Positions 32,475 through 43,570 of a stretch of 64,000 bases of DNA are shown piece after piece. Origin of the DNA: Pseudomonadota bacterium (GTDB lineage: Bacteria; Pseudomonadota; Gammaproteobacteria; Burkholderiales; Burkholderiaceae_C); contig JAFEEF010000021.1 in NCBI GenBank assembly GCA_018241265.1, forward strand, positions 63,909-127,908. The letters are read 5' to 3'. The translations under genes were made by a program, and so were the position numbers. The notes beneath the pieces are model-generated. The model had not been told where the DNA came from. It did not search any database and saw nothing but the letters and a program-made list of their open reading frames with translations. The first letter of the stretch is position 1; the number at the start of each line of letters is the position of its first letter.

Positions 32475-33711
32475 GCGCGGCGCGCGAAGGCTCCCGGCTG
32501 CGCAGACGGTCGCGCTGCGCGAGCGCCGGGAAGATCCTGAACCACAGCATCGCGACCGCGAGCGTGCCGACGGCGCCGAGCACCACCGAGCCGACCGGGC
32601 TGAACAACGCGGCCGTCGTCCCCGACTCGAACTCGCCGAGCTGGTTCGAGCCGCCGATGAAGACCGAGTTGACCGCGCTGACGCGGCCGCGCATGTCGTC
32701 GGGCGTGTCGAGCTGCACCAGCGACTGGCGGATCACGACGCTCACCATGTCCGACGCGCCCGCGACCAGCAGCGTCAGCATCGACAACGGGAACCAGCGC
32801 GACAGGCCGAACGCCAGCGTCGCGATGCCGTAGAGGCCGACCGCACCGAGCAGCACATGCCCGGTGCGTCGCGTGATCGGCCAGCGCGTCAGGGCGACCG
32901 ACATCAGCAGCGCGCCGGCGCCGGGTGACGCACGCAACAGGCCGAGTCCCCACGGGCCGCTATGGAGGATGTCGCGTGCGTAGATCGGCAGCAGCGCGGT
33001 CGCGCCGCCGAGCAGCACCGCGAAGAAGTCGAGCGAGATGGCGCCCAGCACGACCGGCCGGTGCCAGACGAAGCGCACGCCGCCGAGCACCGTCTCGAGC
33101 GTGACGCCCTGGCCGGCGCGCGGTGCCCGCACATAGCGCACGCCGGCCGCCGCCACGCCGGCGATCGCGAACGCCGCGGCGCAGACGCCATAGACCGCGG
33201 GCGCGCCGGCCACGTAGACGAAGCCGCCGATCGCCGGCCCGCAGATGATCGCCGCCTGGTTGCCGGCCGAGCTGAACGCGAGCGCCCGCGGCAGCACCTC
33301 GGCCGGCACGAGCGCCGGCGTGATCGACTGCTGCGCCGGCATCTGGAACGCCTTGACGGCGCCGAGCAGGATCGACGTCGCCAGCAGCGTGTCGCGATGC
33401 ATCCAGCCTTCCAGGCTCGCGAGCGCGAGCGTCGTCGCGATGACGGTCTGCGCGAGCATGCACCACGCGAGGATGCGCGCGCGGTCGTAGCGGTCGAGCG
33501 CATGGCCGGCGACCAGCACCAGCAGCAGCGCAGGCAGGAACTGCAGCAGGCCGACCAGGCCGAGGTTCCAGGCGCTGCCGGTCAGGTCGTACATCTGCCA
33601 GCCGATCGCCACCATCAGCATCTGGTTGGCGGCGGTGCCGAAGAGGCGCCCGAACCACAGGCGCATGAAGGCGGGATAGGTGCGGAGCGGCGTTTGCGAC
33701 GGATCGGACAT
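32467..33711 (-). CDS. MFS transporter (EntS-like MFS_3)
   Basis: 414-aa transporter with about twelve hydrophobic helices. Family features are the N-terminal FMRLWFGRLFGTAANQMLMVAIG, the cytoplasmic loop GHALDRYDRARILA and the QMPAQQSITPALVPAEVLPRA segment between halves, as in enterobactin-exporter-like proteins. Exported substrate is unknown. The C-terminus (LRSREPSRAAHA) overlaps the RluA gene start. Confidence 0.88.
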   Translation of the reverse strand: MSDPSQTPLRTYPAFMRLWFGRLFGTAANQMLMVAIGWQMYDLTGSAWNLGLVGLLQFLPALLLVLVAGHALDRYDRARILAWCMLAQTVIATTLALASLEGWMHRDTLLATSILLGAVKAFQMPAQQSITPALVPAEVLPRALAFSSAGNQAAIICGPAIGGFVYVAGAPAVYGVCAAAFAIAGVAAAGVRYVRAPRAGQGVTLETVLGGVRFVWHRPVVLGAISLDFFAVLLGGATALLPIYARDILHSGPWGLGLLRASPGAGALLMSVALTRWPITRRTGHVLLGAVGLYGIATLAFGLSRWFPLSMLTLLVAGASDMVSVVIRQSLVQLDTPDDMRGRVSAVNSVFIGGSNQLGEFESGTTAALFSPVGSVVLGAVGTLAVAMLWFRIFPALAQRDRLRSREPSRAAHA

Positions 33712-33761
33712 CGGGGAACCGTGGTGCGCTCGTCAGCGCTCGCGGGGAAGGCGGCAAGGAA

Positions 33762-34349
33762 TCATCGGAAGCGCTCGACCCCGCGCGTCGGATAGACCGT
33801 GACCTGCTCGCCGGCGCCGTCGGCACAGCTGCCGCGGATGTCCGTGTAGGTGACGCGTCCCTGCGCGTTGCAGCGCAGGACGAGCTGGCCGGCGAGCGGT
33901 GCAGGCACGGCGGGTGCCGGGGGGCGACGCGCCGCTGCTGCCGCGGTCGAGTTCGCGGCCGGCAAGGCCATCGCGATCGGGGAAGCGGCGAGGGCGGCCG
34001 GCGGCATCGTCGCGGGATGCTCGATCGCCGGCGAACGTGCTGTGGTCGAGCTCGCTGCGACGAGGCGGCTCGAGGCAACCGGACGCAGCGGCGATCCGGA
34101 TGGCACGCGGCCCAGCAGGATGCCGACCGCTGCCGCCGCGCCGAGGACGACCCCGGGGACGATCATCAGCAGCGTGCGCGGACGGCGACGTGTATCGCCG
34201 GGAAGCGGCTCGATCGGCACCGATCGGGCGATCAGCGCGGCCAGCGCCTGCTCCGGCGGCGCGACCCTGCGGTGCGGCACTGCAGCGCCCGCATGCTGCA
34301 TCGCCTGCTCGATCAGCGTGAGCGTCGATGCATCGGATGGGCTGGCCAT
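33762..34349 (-). CDS. Single-pass membrane protein with DUF4124-like C-terminal domain
   Basis: 195-aa product. A cytoplasmic N-terminal region (residues 1-58) leads into one helix (LLMIVPGVVLGAAAAVGILLG, about 60-80), an Ala/Pro-rich linker, and a C-terminal segment LRCNAQGRVTYTDIRGSCAD with the Cys pair and YTD motif of DUF4124-like periplasmic domains. The linker is typical of proteins that span to the periplasm. Function is unknown. It is separated from the MFS gene by 50 bases and from the helicase by repeat copy 2. Confidence 0.75.
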   Translation of the reverse strand: MASPSDASTLTLIEQAMQHAGAAVPHRRVAPPEQALAALIARSVPIEPLPGDTRRRPRTLLMIVPGVVLGAAAAVGILLGRVPSGSPLRPVASSRLVAASSTTARSPAIEHPATMPPAALAASPIAMALPAANSTAAAAARRPPAPAVPAPLAGQLVLRCNAQGRVTYTDIRGSCADGAGEQVTVYPTRGVERFR

Positions 34350-34386
34350 GCGCCGACTGTAGCCGGCCGCGGCCTCGCGTGCAGCG

Positions 34387-34488
34387 GTTCAGAACCTGCG
34401 AACGAAGTGCACTGTCCGGTACGTCGAGCAGGTTCTGAACGAGCCGCCTGCGCTGTGCAATTTCATGGCACTTCGCTCCGGCGCCTCA
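34387..34488 (-). repeat. Dispersed stop-codon/hairpin element, copy 2 (with 25-codon micro-ORF)
   Basis: Minus-strand copy directly after rhlE. It begins with the rhlE TGA stop (34488-34486), continues GGCGCCGGAGCGAAG, and has a 25-codon ORF from ATG at 34466 to TGA at 34389. The ORF starts MKLHSAGGSFR and ends HFVRRF. The second hairpin has arms GTTCAGAACCTGC (34387-34399) and GCAGGTTCTGAAC (34428-34440), 13 bp perfect. The first base change against copy 1 (C to T in the stem) is matched by its partner (G to A), so the stem is kept. The first hairpin is imperfect here (GAGGCGCC with GGCGGCTC). Confidence 0.85.
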
Positions 34489-35952
34489 GCGCTTGGGCTG
34501 GACGAGCCGGGCCGGCGGACGGCCGCCGTGCGGACGCTCGGGCGACGCGCCATGCGGACGCGGCGGCGCGGCGCGGCCAGCGGCCGCCGGAGCGGGCCGA
34601 CCCGCATCGCCGCCATGCCGTGCCGGCGCGCCCTGCGGGTCGCGGCGCGGCTCATGGCGCGGTTCGTGCCGTTCGCGCCGCGCCTCGGGACGCGGCCCCG
34701 GCCGGGCGTGCCCACCGCCGCCACCGGCATGGTGCCGGTGGCCGCCACGGCCTGCGCCTTCGCCGATCACCATGCGGCCGAGCACGATGGGCTCGGGCTT
34801 CTCGTGCGACGGCGGCTCGAAGCCGGGCACGATTTCCTTCGGTATCTCGCGCTTGATCAGCCGCTCGATGTCGCGCAGGAAGATGTTCTCGTCGACGCAC
34901 ACCAAGGACACCGCCTCGCCCTGCGCGCCGGCGCGGCCGGTGCGGCCGATGCGGTGCACGTAGTCTTCCGGCACGTTCGGCAGCTCGTAGTTGACGACGT
35001 GCGGCAGCATGTCGATGTCGATGCCGCGCGCGGCGATATCGGTCGCGACCAGCACCGTCAGATCGCCGGCCTTGAAGTCGCCGAGCGCCTTGGTGCGTGC
35101 GCTCTGGCTCTTGTTGCCGTGGATCGCCATCGCGCTGATGCCTTCCTTCATCAGGTGCTCGACGAGGCGGTTCGCGCCGTGCTTCATGCGCGTGAAGACC
35201 AGCACCTGGTGCCAGTCGTTCTGCTTGATCAGGTGCGTCAGCAGGTCCTTCTTCAGCTCGCGGCCGACCGGGTGCACCTTCTGCGCGATCGTGTCGGCGG
35301 TCTGGTTGCGGCGCGCCACCTCGACGAGCTTCGGGCTGTTCAGCAGCCGGTCGGCGAGCGCCTTGATCTCGTCGCTGAAGGTCGCGGAGAACAGCAGGCT
35401 CTGCTTCTTCTGCGGCAGGATCGCGAGCACCTTCTTGATGTCGTGGATGAAGCCCATGTCGAGCATGCGGTCGGCTTCGTCGAGCACGAAGATCTCGACA
35501 TGCGACAGGTCGAGCGTGCGCTGGCCATGGTGGTCGAGCAACCGGCCCGGCGTCGCGACGAGGATGTCGACGCCCTTCTTCAGGCGGTCGATCTGCGGCT
35601 GCATGCCGACGCCGCCGAACATCACCATGCTCGTGAGCTTGGTGTACTTGCCGTAGGCGCGCACGCTTTCCTCGACCTGCGCGGCGAGCTCGCGGGTCGG
35701 CGTCAGGATCAGCGCGCGGATCGGCAGGCGGCCGCGCGCGTCGCGCACCGCGGGCTGGGCCATCAGGCGATGCAGCATCGGCAGCGTGAAGCCGGCGGTC
35801 TTGCCGGTGCCGGTTTGCGCGCCGCCCATCAGGTCGGCGCCGGAGAGGACGGTGGGGATCGCTTGCGATTGGATCGGGGTCGGCGTTTCGTAGCCTTGTT
35901 CGTGAACCGCACGCAGCAAGGGCTCGGCGAGGCCGAGGGAGTCGAAGGACAT
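34486..35952 (-). CDS. rhlE: DEAD-box RNA helicase (RhlE-type)
   Basis: 488-aa ATP-dependent RNA helicase. Motifs in order: Q ([13 protein letters not shown]), I (AQTGTGKT), Ia (PTRELAAQ), II ([13 protein letters not shown]), III (SATFS), IV region ([18 protein letters not shown]), V ([10 protein letters not shown]) and VI ([10 protein letters not shown]). After residue ~395 comes a basic His/Gly/Pro/Arg-rich tail ([20 protein letters not shown] and onward), typical of RhlE proteins and RNA-binding. The start at 35952 puts the first residues just before the Q-motif. It probably acts in ribosome assembly or RNA turnover. The gene ends at the TGA of the repeat element. Confidence 0.93.
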   Translation of the reverse strand: MSFDSLGLAEPLLRAVHEQGYETPTPIQSQAIPTVLSGADLMGGAQTGTGKTAGFTLPMLHRLMAQPAVRDARGRLPIRALILTPTRELAAQVEESVRAYGKYTKLTSMVMFGGVGMQPQIDRLKKGVDILVATPGRLLDHHGQRTLDLSHVEIFVLDEADRMLDMGFIHDIKKVLAILPQKKQSLLFSATFSDEIKALADRLLNSPKLVEVARRNQTADTIAQKVHPVGRELKKDLLTHLIKQNDWHQVLVFTRMKHGANRLVEHLMKEGISAMAIHGNKSQSARTKALGDFKAGDLTVLVATDIAARGIDIDMLPHVVNYELPNVPEDYVHRIGRTGRAGAQGEAVSLVCVDENIFLRDIERLIKREIPKEIVPGFEPPSHEKPEPIVLGRMVIGEGAGRGGHRHHAGGGGGHARPGPRPEARRERHEPRHEPRRDPQGAPARHGGDAGRPAPAAAGRAAPPRPHGASPERPHGGRPPARLVQPKR

Positions 35953-36188
35953 GTCGTTGGAATGGGACTGCAAGGCTCGGCCTGTCGCGGGGCAATGCCA
36001 GCGCCAGTCGCAGGCCGGAGCGGAGTCGGGGTTCCGTCGATGCCGACGGCGGGCCCGAGTCGAAAGGGTAGACGCAGCGCGGTGACTGGGAGCCGGGCTG
36101 GTGACGGGCATTCTAGCCAGCGTCGAAAGGCCTCTGCGGGCGAAGTGGCGGGCATATCACCGGTTCATGCGGCTGCTAAGCTCCGCGC

Positions 36189-36635
36189 ATGACCCATCTG
36201 CACCGGCTGGCCGCTGCCCTGTTGCTGCCGCTCTGCACCGTCGCGATGGCCCAACCCGCCCCCGACCTCGAAGCGCTGAAGCGCGATGTCGCCGCCACCG
36301 AGCGCGCCTTCGCGCGCAGCATGGCCGACCGCGACCATGCCGCTTTCGTCAGCCACCTGTCGGAGCAGGCCGTGTTCTTCGGCGGCAAGAGCGTGCAGCA
36401 CGGCAAGGCCGAAGTGGCCGCCGCGTGGAAGCGGTTCTTCGACGAGAAGGAGGCGCCGTTCTCGTGGGCGCCCGATCAGGTCGAGGTGCTCGCCGACGGC
36501 ACGCTGGCGTTGACGACCGGCCCGGTCTACGACCCGGCCGGCAAGCCGGTCGCGCGCTTCAACTCGATCTGGCGCCTCGAAGGCAAGGCTTGGCGCATCG
36601 TGTTCGACAAGGGCAGCCCGCTCGAGACGCCCTGA
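36189..36635 (+). CDS. Exported SnoaL/DUF4440-type NTF2-like protein
   Basis: 148-aa protein with signal peptide (HRLAAALLLPLCTVAMAQPA) and a single NTF2-like domain. The N-terminal helix DVAATERAFARSMADRDHAAFVSHLSEQAVFFGG and the ending FNSIWRLEGKAWRIVFDKGS are the DUF4440 hallmarks. These domains often serve as ketosteroid-isomerase-like folds or ligand binders; no catalytic residues are assigned. It is divergently oriented from rhlE across a 236-base region that supplies both promoters. Confidence 0.82.
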   Translation: MTHLHRLAAALLLPLCTVAMAQPAPDLEALKRDVAATERAFARSMADRDHAAFVSHLSEQAVFFGGKSVQHGKAEVAAAWKRFFDEKEAPFSWAPDQVEVLADGTLALTTGPVYDPAGKPVARFNSIWRLEGKAWRIVFDKGSPLETP

Positions 36636-36766
36636 CGGCGACGTAGACCCGGCGCCGGCCCGGCTGATCAATCCCGGCGACAATACGCCGTTCGGCCACC
36701 GCGTTCTGCGGCTTGCGCCTCCATTCCCGGTCACCCAGGTCAGTCAGCTCCAGGACATCGCATTCC

Positions 36767-38431
<1,665 letters not shown>

Positions 38432-38460
38432 CCTGGCCGACCGAAGACCCTGCTGGACCC

Positions 38461-41172
38461 ATGACCCTCCGCGCGACCACCTCCTCCCTGTCTTCGTACA
38501 CGCTGCTGGCGCTGTCGGCCGCGATGGCCCTCGGCGGCTGCACGACCTACATGACCACGCCCGGCAATTCGGCGGCCGCCGCCGCGGCGCCGGCCAATGG
38601 CGCGAGCGCACCGTTCACCGCGGTCGCCAACGCCCGGCCCGATCCGGGCGCGCCCAAGCCGTTCGATGAAGTCGTCAAGGGCGCGACGCGGCAGGACGGC
38701 TTCATCCCGATCTGGCGCAAGGACGAGAAGGTCTGGCTCGAGATCCCGCAGGCGATGCTCGATCATCCGTTCCTGTTCTCGGCCAACATCTCGCATTCGG
38801 TCGGCGAGAAGGGCCTGTTCTCGGGCCAGATGGGGCCGATGTGGCTGGCGATGTTCCGCAAGATCGGCGCGGCGCAGATCCAGCTCGTCGCGCTGAACAC
38901 CGAGTTCGCGGCCACCAATCCGCAGATCAAGTCGGTGATCGAGCAGAGCTATTCGCCCAGCCTGCTCGGGTCGTCGGCGATCCTGAGCGCACCGCATCCG
39001 GAGCGCAAGTCGGTGCTGATCGACGCGTCGTTCCTGCTGTCCGACATCCCCGGCTACTCGACTGCGCTCGAGGCGGCGTTTCGCCTGCCGCTCGGATTGG
39101 ACCGCGGCAATTCGTTCTTCGAGAAGACGCGCGCGACCGGCGACCTGACGACGCTGGCGACCAGCATTCATTTCGCGACGCCGCGCCTGCCGGCGCCGCC
39201 GCCCGTGCCGACGCCGGTCGTGCCGACGCCGCCGCGCACGACGCCCGATCCGCGCAGCCTCTTCGTCGGCTTCGTCTACAGCTTCACGAAGTTGCCCGAC
39301 GAGCCGATGCGGCCGCGCGTCAGCGATCCGCGCCTGGGCTACTTCACCGAGGACTACGAAGACCTCGACAACGACCTGAAGGTCAATCCGCGCCGGCACA
39401 TCGTGCAGCGCTGGCGGCTCGAGAAGAGCGACCCGTCGGCCGCGGTGTCGGATGTCAAGGAGCCGATCGTGTTCTGGCTCGACAAGAACGTACCGGCCGA
39501 GTACCGCAAGTCGGTCGAGGCCGGCGTGCTCGAATGGAACAAGGCCTTCGAGAAGATCGGGCTGCGCAACGCGCTCGCCGTCCAGCAGCAGCCGGACGAC
39601 GCCGACTTCGACACGCTGGACTCGCGTCATGCGTCGATCCGCTGGTTCAGTGCCGCCGATCTCGGCGGCGGCCTGGCGCAAGGTCCGCGCCGCGCCGATC
39701 CGCGCACCGGCGAGATCATCGATGCCGACATCATCGTCAGCGAAAGCTTCGCGCGGGTCGCGCGCCGATTGATCTCCGAAGACGCGCCACCGGTCGCCGC
39801 GCCGCCGGTGATGGCGCCGACCGCGACCTGGCTGCATGGCCATGAGGCCGAGCTGTGCGACGTCGCCGAAGGCGCCGCATCCGAACTCGACTTCGCGCTC
39901 GACGTGATGGAAGCGCGCGGCGACATCGAGCCGGGCAGCCCGGAAGCCGAGGCCTATGTGCAGGAGGTGATCAAGAGCACGGTGATGCACGAGGTCGGCC
40001 ACGCACTCGGCCTGAAGCACAACTTCAAGGGCTCGACGATCTACACCGAAGCGCAGCTCAAGGACAAGTCGTTCACCGACAAGAACGGCGTCAGCGGTTC
40101 CATCATGGACTACAACGCCGTCAACCTGCCGCTCGACGGCGAGCGGCCGACGACGTTGACGCAGGGCCAGCTCGGTCCGTACGACTACTGGGCGATCGAA
40201 TACGCCTACAAGCCGATCGCGCCGGAGAACGAGAAGGCCGAGCTCGCCAAGATCGCGGCGCGCAGCACCGAGCCGCTGCTCGCCTATGCCGACGACACCG
40301 AGGCCGGCGGCATCCCGGGCAACGACGGCATCGACCCGCGCGTCAACCGCTTCGATCTCGGCGACGATCCGCTCGCCTACTACCAGCGCCGGCTGCAGCT
40401 CTCGCGCGAACTCTGGCAGCGCGTGCAGGATCGCGGCCCGCGTCCGGGCGACGATCCGCTGCGCCAGCGCCGCAGCCTGCTGGCCGGCTTCGCGCAACTC
40501 CGCAACGCCGCCGACCTCGTCGGCAAGTACGTCGGCGGCATGTACACCGTGCGCGACATCCCGGGCACGACGCGGCGCGTGTCGTTCACGCCGGTCGATC
40601 CGGCCAAGCAGCGCGATGCGCTGCAGTTCCTCGCCAAGGGTCTGTTCAACGCGAACAGCTTCCGCTTCCGCCCCGACTTCCTCGCCGACCTCACGCCCGA
40701 CTTCAACGAATGGGACCGCGGCGGCCTGGTCGACGTGCCGTCCGCGGTGCTGCGCGTGCAGAGCGCCGCGCTCGACCGGCTGATGAGCCCCGGCACCGCG
40801 TCGCGCCTGCTCAACCTGCCGTACTACGCCGATCCGGCCAAGCGCGGCGGCGCGACGATCTCGCTCGCCGACGTCTACGGCACCTTGCAGGGCTCGATCT
40901 GGAGCGAGCTGAAGACCGGCAGCGAGATCGACCGGCTGCGCCGCAACCTGCAGCGCAACTACCTGAGCCGCGTGCAGAACCTGCTGATCCACGGTACCGG
41001 CACCCTCCCGCCCGATGCGCTGAGCCTGGTCCGCCTGTCGGCGACCGACCTGCAGACGGACCTGCGCCGCGCTGCCGACAACCCGCGGCTGTCGGTCGAG
41101 ACCCGTGCGCATCTGCTGGACAGCCTGGCGCAGATCACCGAGGCCTTGCGCGCGTCGATGCTGCGCAGCTGA
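38461..41172 (+). CDS. Zinc metalloprotease lipoprotein (DUF5117/DUF5118 type)
   Basis: 903-aa outer-envelope protease. The N-terminus has a lipoprotein signal with lipobox LGGC (Cys26 or so), so it is lipid-anchored. The catalytic site near residue 508 is HEVGHALGLKHNF, the metzincin pattern HExxHxxGxxH, supported by the SIMDYNAVNL Met-turn candidate. The N-terminal third matches DUF5117/5118 arrangement (FIPIWRKDEKVWLEIP, then RKSVLIDASFLLSDI). Length is normal. Substrates are not known; the family probably degrades extracellular peptides. It starts 29 bases after ettA. Confidence 0.88.
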   Translation: MTLRATTSSLSSYTLLALSAAMALGGCTTYMTTPGNSAAAAAAPANGASAPFTAVANARPDPGAPKPFDEVVKGATRQDGFIPIWRKDEKVWLEIPQAMLDHPFLFSANISHSVGEKGLFSGQMGPMWLAMFRKIGAAQIQLVALNTEFAATNPQIKSVIEQSYSPSLLGSSAILSAPHPERKSVLIDASFLLSDIPGYSTALEAAFRLPLGLDRGNSFFEKTRATGDLTTLATSIHFATPRLPAPPPVPTPVVPTPPRTTPDPRSLFVGFVYSFTKLPDEPMRPRVSDPRLGYFTEDYEDLDNDLKVNPRRHIVQRWRLEKSDPSAAVSDVKEPIVFWLDKNVPAEYRKSVEAGVLEWNKAFEKIGLRNALAVQQQPDDADFDTLDSRHASIRWFSAADLGGGLAQGPRRADPRTGEIIDADIIVSESFARVARRLISEDAPPVAAPPVMAPTATWLHGHEAELCDVAEGAASELDFALDVMEARGDIEPGSPEAEAYVQEVIKSTVMHEVGHALGLKHNFKGSTIYTEAQLKDKSFTDKNGVSGSIMDYNAVNLPLDGERPTTLTQGQLGPYDYWAIEYAYKPIAPENEKAELAKIAARSTEPLLAYADDTEAGGIPGNDGIDPRVNRFDLGDDPLAYYQRRLQLSRELWQRVQDRGPRPGDDPLRQRRSLLAGFAQLRNAADLVGKYVGGMYTVRDIPGTTRRVSFTPVDPAKQRDALQFLAKGLFNANSFRFRPDFLADLTPDFNEWDRGGLVDVPSAVLRVQSAALDRLMSPGTASRLLNLPYYADPAKRGGATISLADVYGTLQGSIWSELKTGSEIDRLRRNLQRNYLSRVQNLLIHGTGTLPPDALSLVRLSATDLQTDLRRAADNPRLSVETRAHLLDSLAQITEALRASMLRS

Positions 41173-41261
41173 TCGCGGTTCGGCGCCGCTTTCCCGTCGT
41201 TCGTCGCGCCGCCGGCGCCGCGTGCTGGCCGGCGCCGGGGCACGGCGCTATCGTGGGTGGC

Positions 41262-42314
41262 ATGGAACCCCATTCCGACCCCGCCGGCGCGCTGTTCAGC
41301 ACGATCACCGTGCGTGCCGTGCTGATCACGCTCGGCGTCGCGTTCGTCGGCGCGGTCGCGTTGAACCCGATCTTCGCGCCGCCGTTTTCGGTCGTGCTGG
41401 GCCGGCTGCTCGTGATCTCGATGCTGCTGCTGATCGCGTTCAGGAGCGCGGCGGTCTGGCATCCGCGCGGCGTGCCGCGCTGGCTGGCGCAGGTGCTCGC
41501 GGTGGTGCTGGCGGCGCCGCTGGCCACTTTCATCGTGTACCTGCCGTCGGTCGGCGGCAATGCCGCCGAGGTGCTGCGCAACGAAGGCCGGGTGATGGGG
41601 TTCATCTTCATCACGGTGCTGGTGCTGATCCTCGCCCCGGTGCTCGCGATGGGCGCGCTCTACCGCGAGCGCGATGCCCAGGCGCGCAACGACCGGCTGC
41701 GCTTCGAGCTCGAGCGCAGCACGCTCGAGAAGCAGGCGCTGGACGCGCGGCTGCGCCTGCTGCATGCGCAGATCGAGCCGCATTTCCTCTTCAACACGCT
41801 GTCTAACGTGCAGGCGCTGGTCGAATCCGGCTCCGCGCAGGCCGCGCCGGTGCTGAAGAGCCTGACCGCCTACCTGCGCGCGGCCATGCCGCAGCTCGAC
41901 GGCGACGCCGCCACGCTCGGCAGCGAGGCGCGACTGGTGCGCGCCTACCTCGACCTCATGCACATGCGCATGCCCGACCGGCTGCGCCATGCCGTGGACA
42001 TCGCACCCGAGCTCGGGCCCGAGCGCTTCCCGTCGATGGCGCTGCTGACCCTGGTCGAGAACGCGGTGCAGCACGGCATCGATCCATCGGAGCAGGGCGG
42101 CTCGATCGACGTGCGCGCCTGGCGCGACGGGGCGATGGTGCGCGTCGCGGTGACCGACACCGGCGTCGGCATCAGCGAGACGGCCACGCCGGGCACCGGC
42201 CTCGCGAACCTGCGCACGCGCCTGACGGCGTTCTACGGGCCCGACGCCGGCGTGGCCTTGAGCGAGGTCCAGCCCCACGGCGTGCGCGCCGAGCTGTACT
42301 TCCGGCCCGCGTGA
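41262..42314 (+). CDS. LytS-type sensor histidine kinase
   Basis: 350-aa membrane kinase. Four predicted transmembrane helices occupy about residues 10-125. The His_kinase domain has the phospho-acceptor His in AQIEPHFLFNTLSNVQALVE (about 175). The ATPase domain has LTLVENAVQHGID (N box) and DTGVGISETATPGTGLANLR (G1 and G2). This LytS/YpdA architecture pairs with LytTR regulators, as the next gene shows. The start is 90 bases after the metalloprotease gene. Confidence 0.9.
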   Translation: MEPHSDPAGALFSTITVRAVLITLGVAFVGAVALNPIFAPPFSVVLGRLLVISMLLLIAFRSAAVWHPRGVPRWLAQVLAVVLAAPLATFIVYLPSVGGNAAEVLRNEGRVMGFIFITVLVLILAPVLAMGALYRERDAQARNDRLRFELERSTLEKQALDARLRLLHAQIEPHFLFNTLSNVQALVESGSAQAAPVLKSLTAYLRAAMPQLDGDAATLGSEARLVRAYLDLMHMRMPDRLRHAVDIAPELGPERFPSMALLTLVENAVQHGIDPSEQGGSIDVRAWRDGAMVRVAVTDTGVGISETATPGTGLANLRTRLTAFYGPDAGVALSEVQPHGVRAELYFRPA

Positions 42315-42323
42315 TCGACGGAC

Positions 42324-43106
42324 ATGGCCATCACCGCCCTGATCGCCGACGACGAGCCGCTGCTGCGCGAACGCCTGCGCGCGCACCTCGCGCGCCTGTG
42401 GCCCGAGCTCGAGGTCGTGGCCGAAGCGCGCAACGGGCGCGAGGCCGTCGAGCTGTTCGACGTCCATGGGCCGAAGATCGTGTTCCTCGACGTGCACATG
42501 CCCGGGCTCAACGGCATCGAGGCGGCACGTTCGATCGGACGGCGCGCCGCCGTCGTGTTCGTCACCGCACACGAGCAGTACGCGGTGCAGGCCTTCGAGC
42601 ACGGCGCGATCGACTACCTCGTGAAGCCGTTCGACGAGCAACGTCTGGCCGATACGGTCCAGCGGCTGAAGGAGCGGTTCGCGTCGGCTGCGCCGGCCAC
42701 GGCCGGCGGGCCGCTCGATGCCGTCCTCGATCGCCTGGCCGACGAGCTGCGCCAGCGCGGTCTCGGCGGCCGGAAGGAGGGCTATCTGCAATGGATACGC
42801 GCCTCGGTCGGCACGAGCGTCCGGCTCATCCCGGTCGACCAGTTGATCTACCTGAAGGCCGACGAGAAGTACACGCTGGTCGTCTGGCAAGGCGGCGAGG
42901 CGCTGATCCGCAAGACGATCCGCGAGCTCGCCGACGAACTCGATCCCGATCGCTATGCGCAGGTGCACCGTTCGGTGATCGTCAACCTGCGCGAAGTCGT
43001 CCAGGTCAATCGCGGCCTCAACGAGACCGCCGAGCTGCAGTTGAAGGGACGCACGGAGCTGCTGCCGGTGAGCCGCAGCTACGTGCACGTGTTCCGGCAG
43101 ATGTAA
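42324..43106 (+). CDS. LytTR-family response regulator
   Basis: 260-aa regulator. The receiver domain has DD pair IADDEPLL and phospho-acceptor Asp in KIVFLDVHMPGLNGIEAA, with the Thr/Ala switch VTAHEQYAV and Lys in YLVKPFDEQ. The C-terminal LytTR DNA-binding domain (about 155-258) includes FRLIPVDQLIYLKADEKYTL-like text and HRSVIVNLREVVQVNRG. It follows the LytS gene by 9 bases, a two-component pair. Targets are unknown, though the metalloprotease gene upstream is a candidate. Confidence 0.92.
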   Translation: MAITALIADDEPLLRERLRAHLARLWPELEVVAEARNGREAVELFDVHGPKIVFLDVHMPGLNGIEAARSIGRRAAVVFVTAHEQYAVQAFEHGAIDYLVKPFDEQRLADTVQRLKERFASAAPATAGGPLDAVLDRLADELRQRGLGGRKEGYLQWIRASVGTSVRLIPVDQLIYLKADEKYTLVVWQGGEALIRKTIRELADELDPDRYAQVHRSVIVNLREVVQVNRGLNETAELQLKGRTELLPVSRSYVHVFRQM

Positions 43107-43124
43107 GGCCGCGGCGAGAGGGCT

Positions 43125-43227
43125 GCTCAGAAGCTGTGAACTGATTGCTCGGCTCGACAGGCCGAGCAGCTTCTGAGCGAGTCGCCTGCGCTGCGCAATT
43201 TCATAGACGCTTCGCTCCGGCGACTCA
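43125..43227 (-). repeat. Dispersed stop-codon/hairpin element, copy 3 (with 25-codon micro-ORF)
   Basis: Minus-strand copy beginning with the TGA stop (43227-43225) of the small TonB-box-like gene, then GTCGCCGGAGCGAAG. A micro-ORF of 25 codons runs from ATG at 43204 to TGA at 43127, beginning MKLRSAGDSLR and ending VHSF. The stem arms GCTCAGAAGCTG (43125-43136) and CAGCTTCTGAGC (43167-43178) are perfect over 12 bp and contain a compensated C-to-G change against copies 1 and 2. An inner hairpin TGCTCGGC / GCCGAGCA (43146-43153, 43161-43168) is unique to this copy. The first hairpin GAGTCGCC / GGCGACTC is also perfect. Confidence 0.85.
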
Positions 43228-43434
43228 TTGCACTCCGCGCTGCATCGGTTCGGTCTCCGATGTCTGCGCCACGTCGCGGGCGCGCTGGCCGGTCACCTCG
43301 ACCGTCGGCAGCTCGACCACGGCATGACGGCCCGGGGCGGCATGGCCGGCACCGAACATCTCGGTCGCGACCGCGAGCGTTCCCGCGGCAAGGACGACGA
43401 AGGCGAGGGCGGCTGAGAAGATGCGATCGAACAT
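43225..43434 (-). CDS. Exported small protein with TonB-box-like motif
   Basis: 69-aa product. The N-terminus FDRIFSAALAFVVLAAGTLAVA is a signal-like hydrophobic segment, followed after an Ala/Gly/His stretch by AVVELPTVEVTGQRARD, the same motif as in the proteins at 28698 and 44645. The start follows CAGGAGCCCGTC, a strong ribosome site. The tail is short and polar. Its stop is supplied by repeat copy 3. It could bind TonB in the periplasm; that is inferred from the motif only. Confidence 0.68.
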   Translation of the reverse strand: MFDRIFSAALAFVVLAAGTLAVATEMFGAGHAAPGRHAVVELPTVEVTGQRARDVAQTSETEPMQRGVQ

Positions 43435-43570
43435 GACGGGCTCCTGCTGCAGAGGCAGGCGCGTGCCTGCGATGACTGCACTCTAGAAGCCGGGGCGGCC
43501 CGTTCCCATCGGATTGCGATGGACTGCGCATTTCCCGGCATGACCGGACGCTCGCGAGGATGGCTGGCGC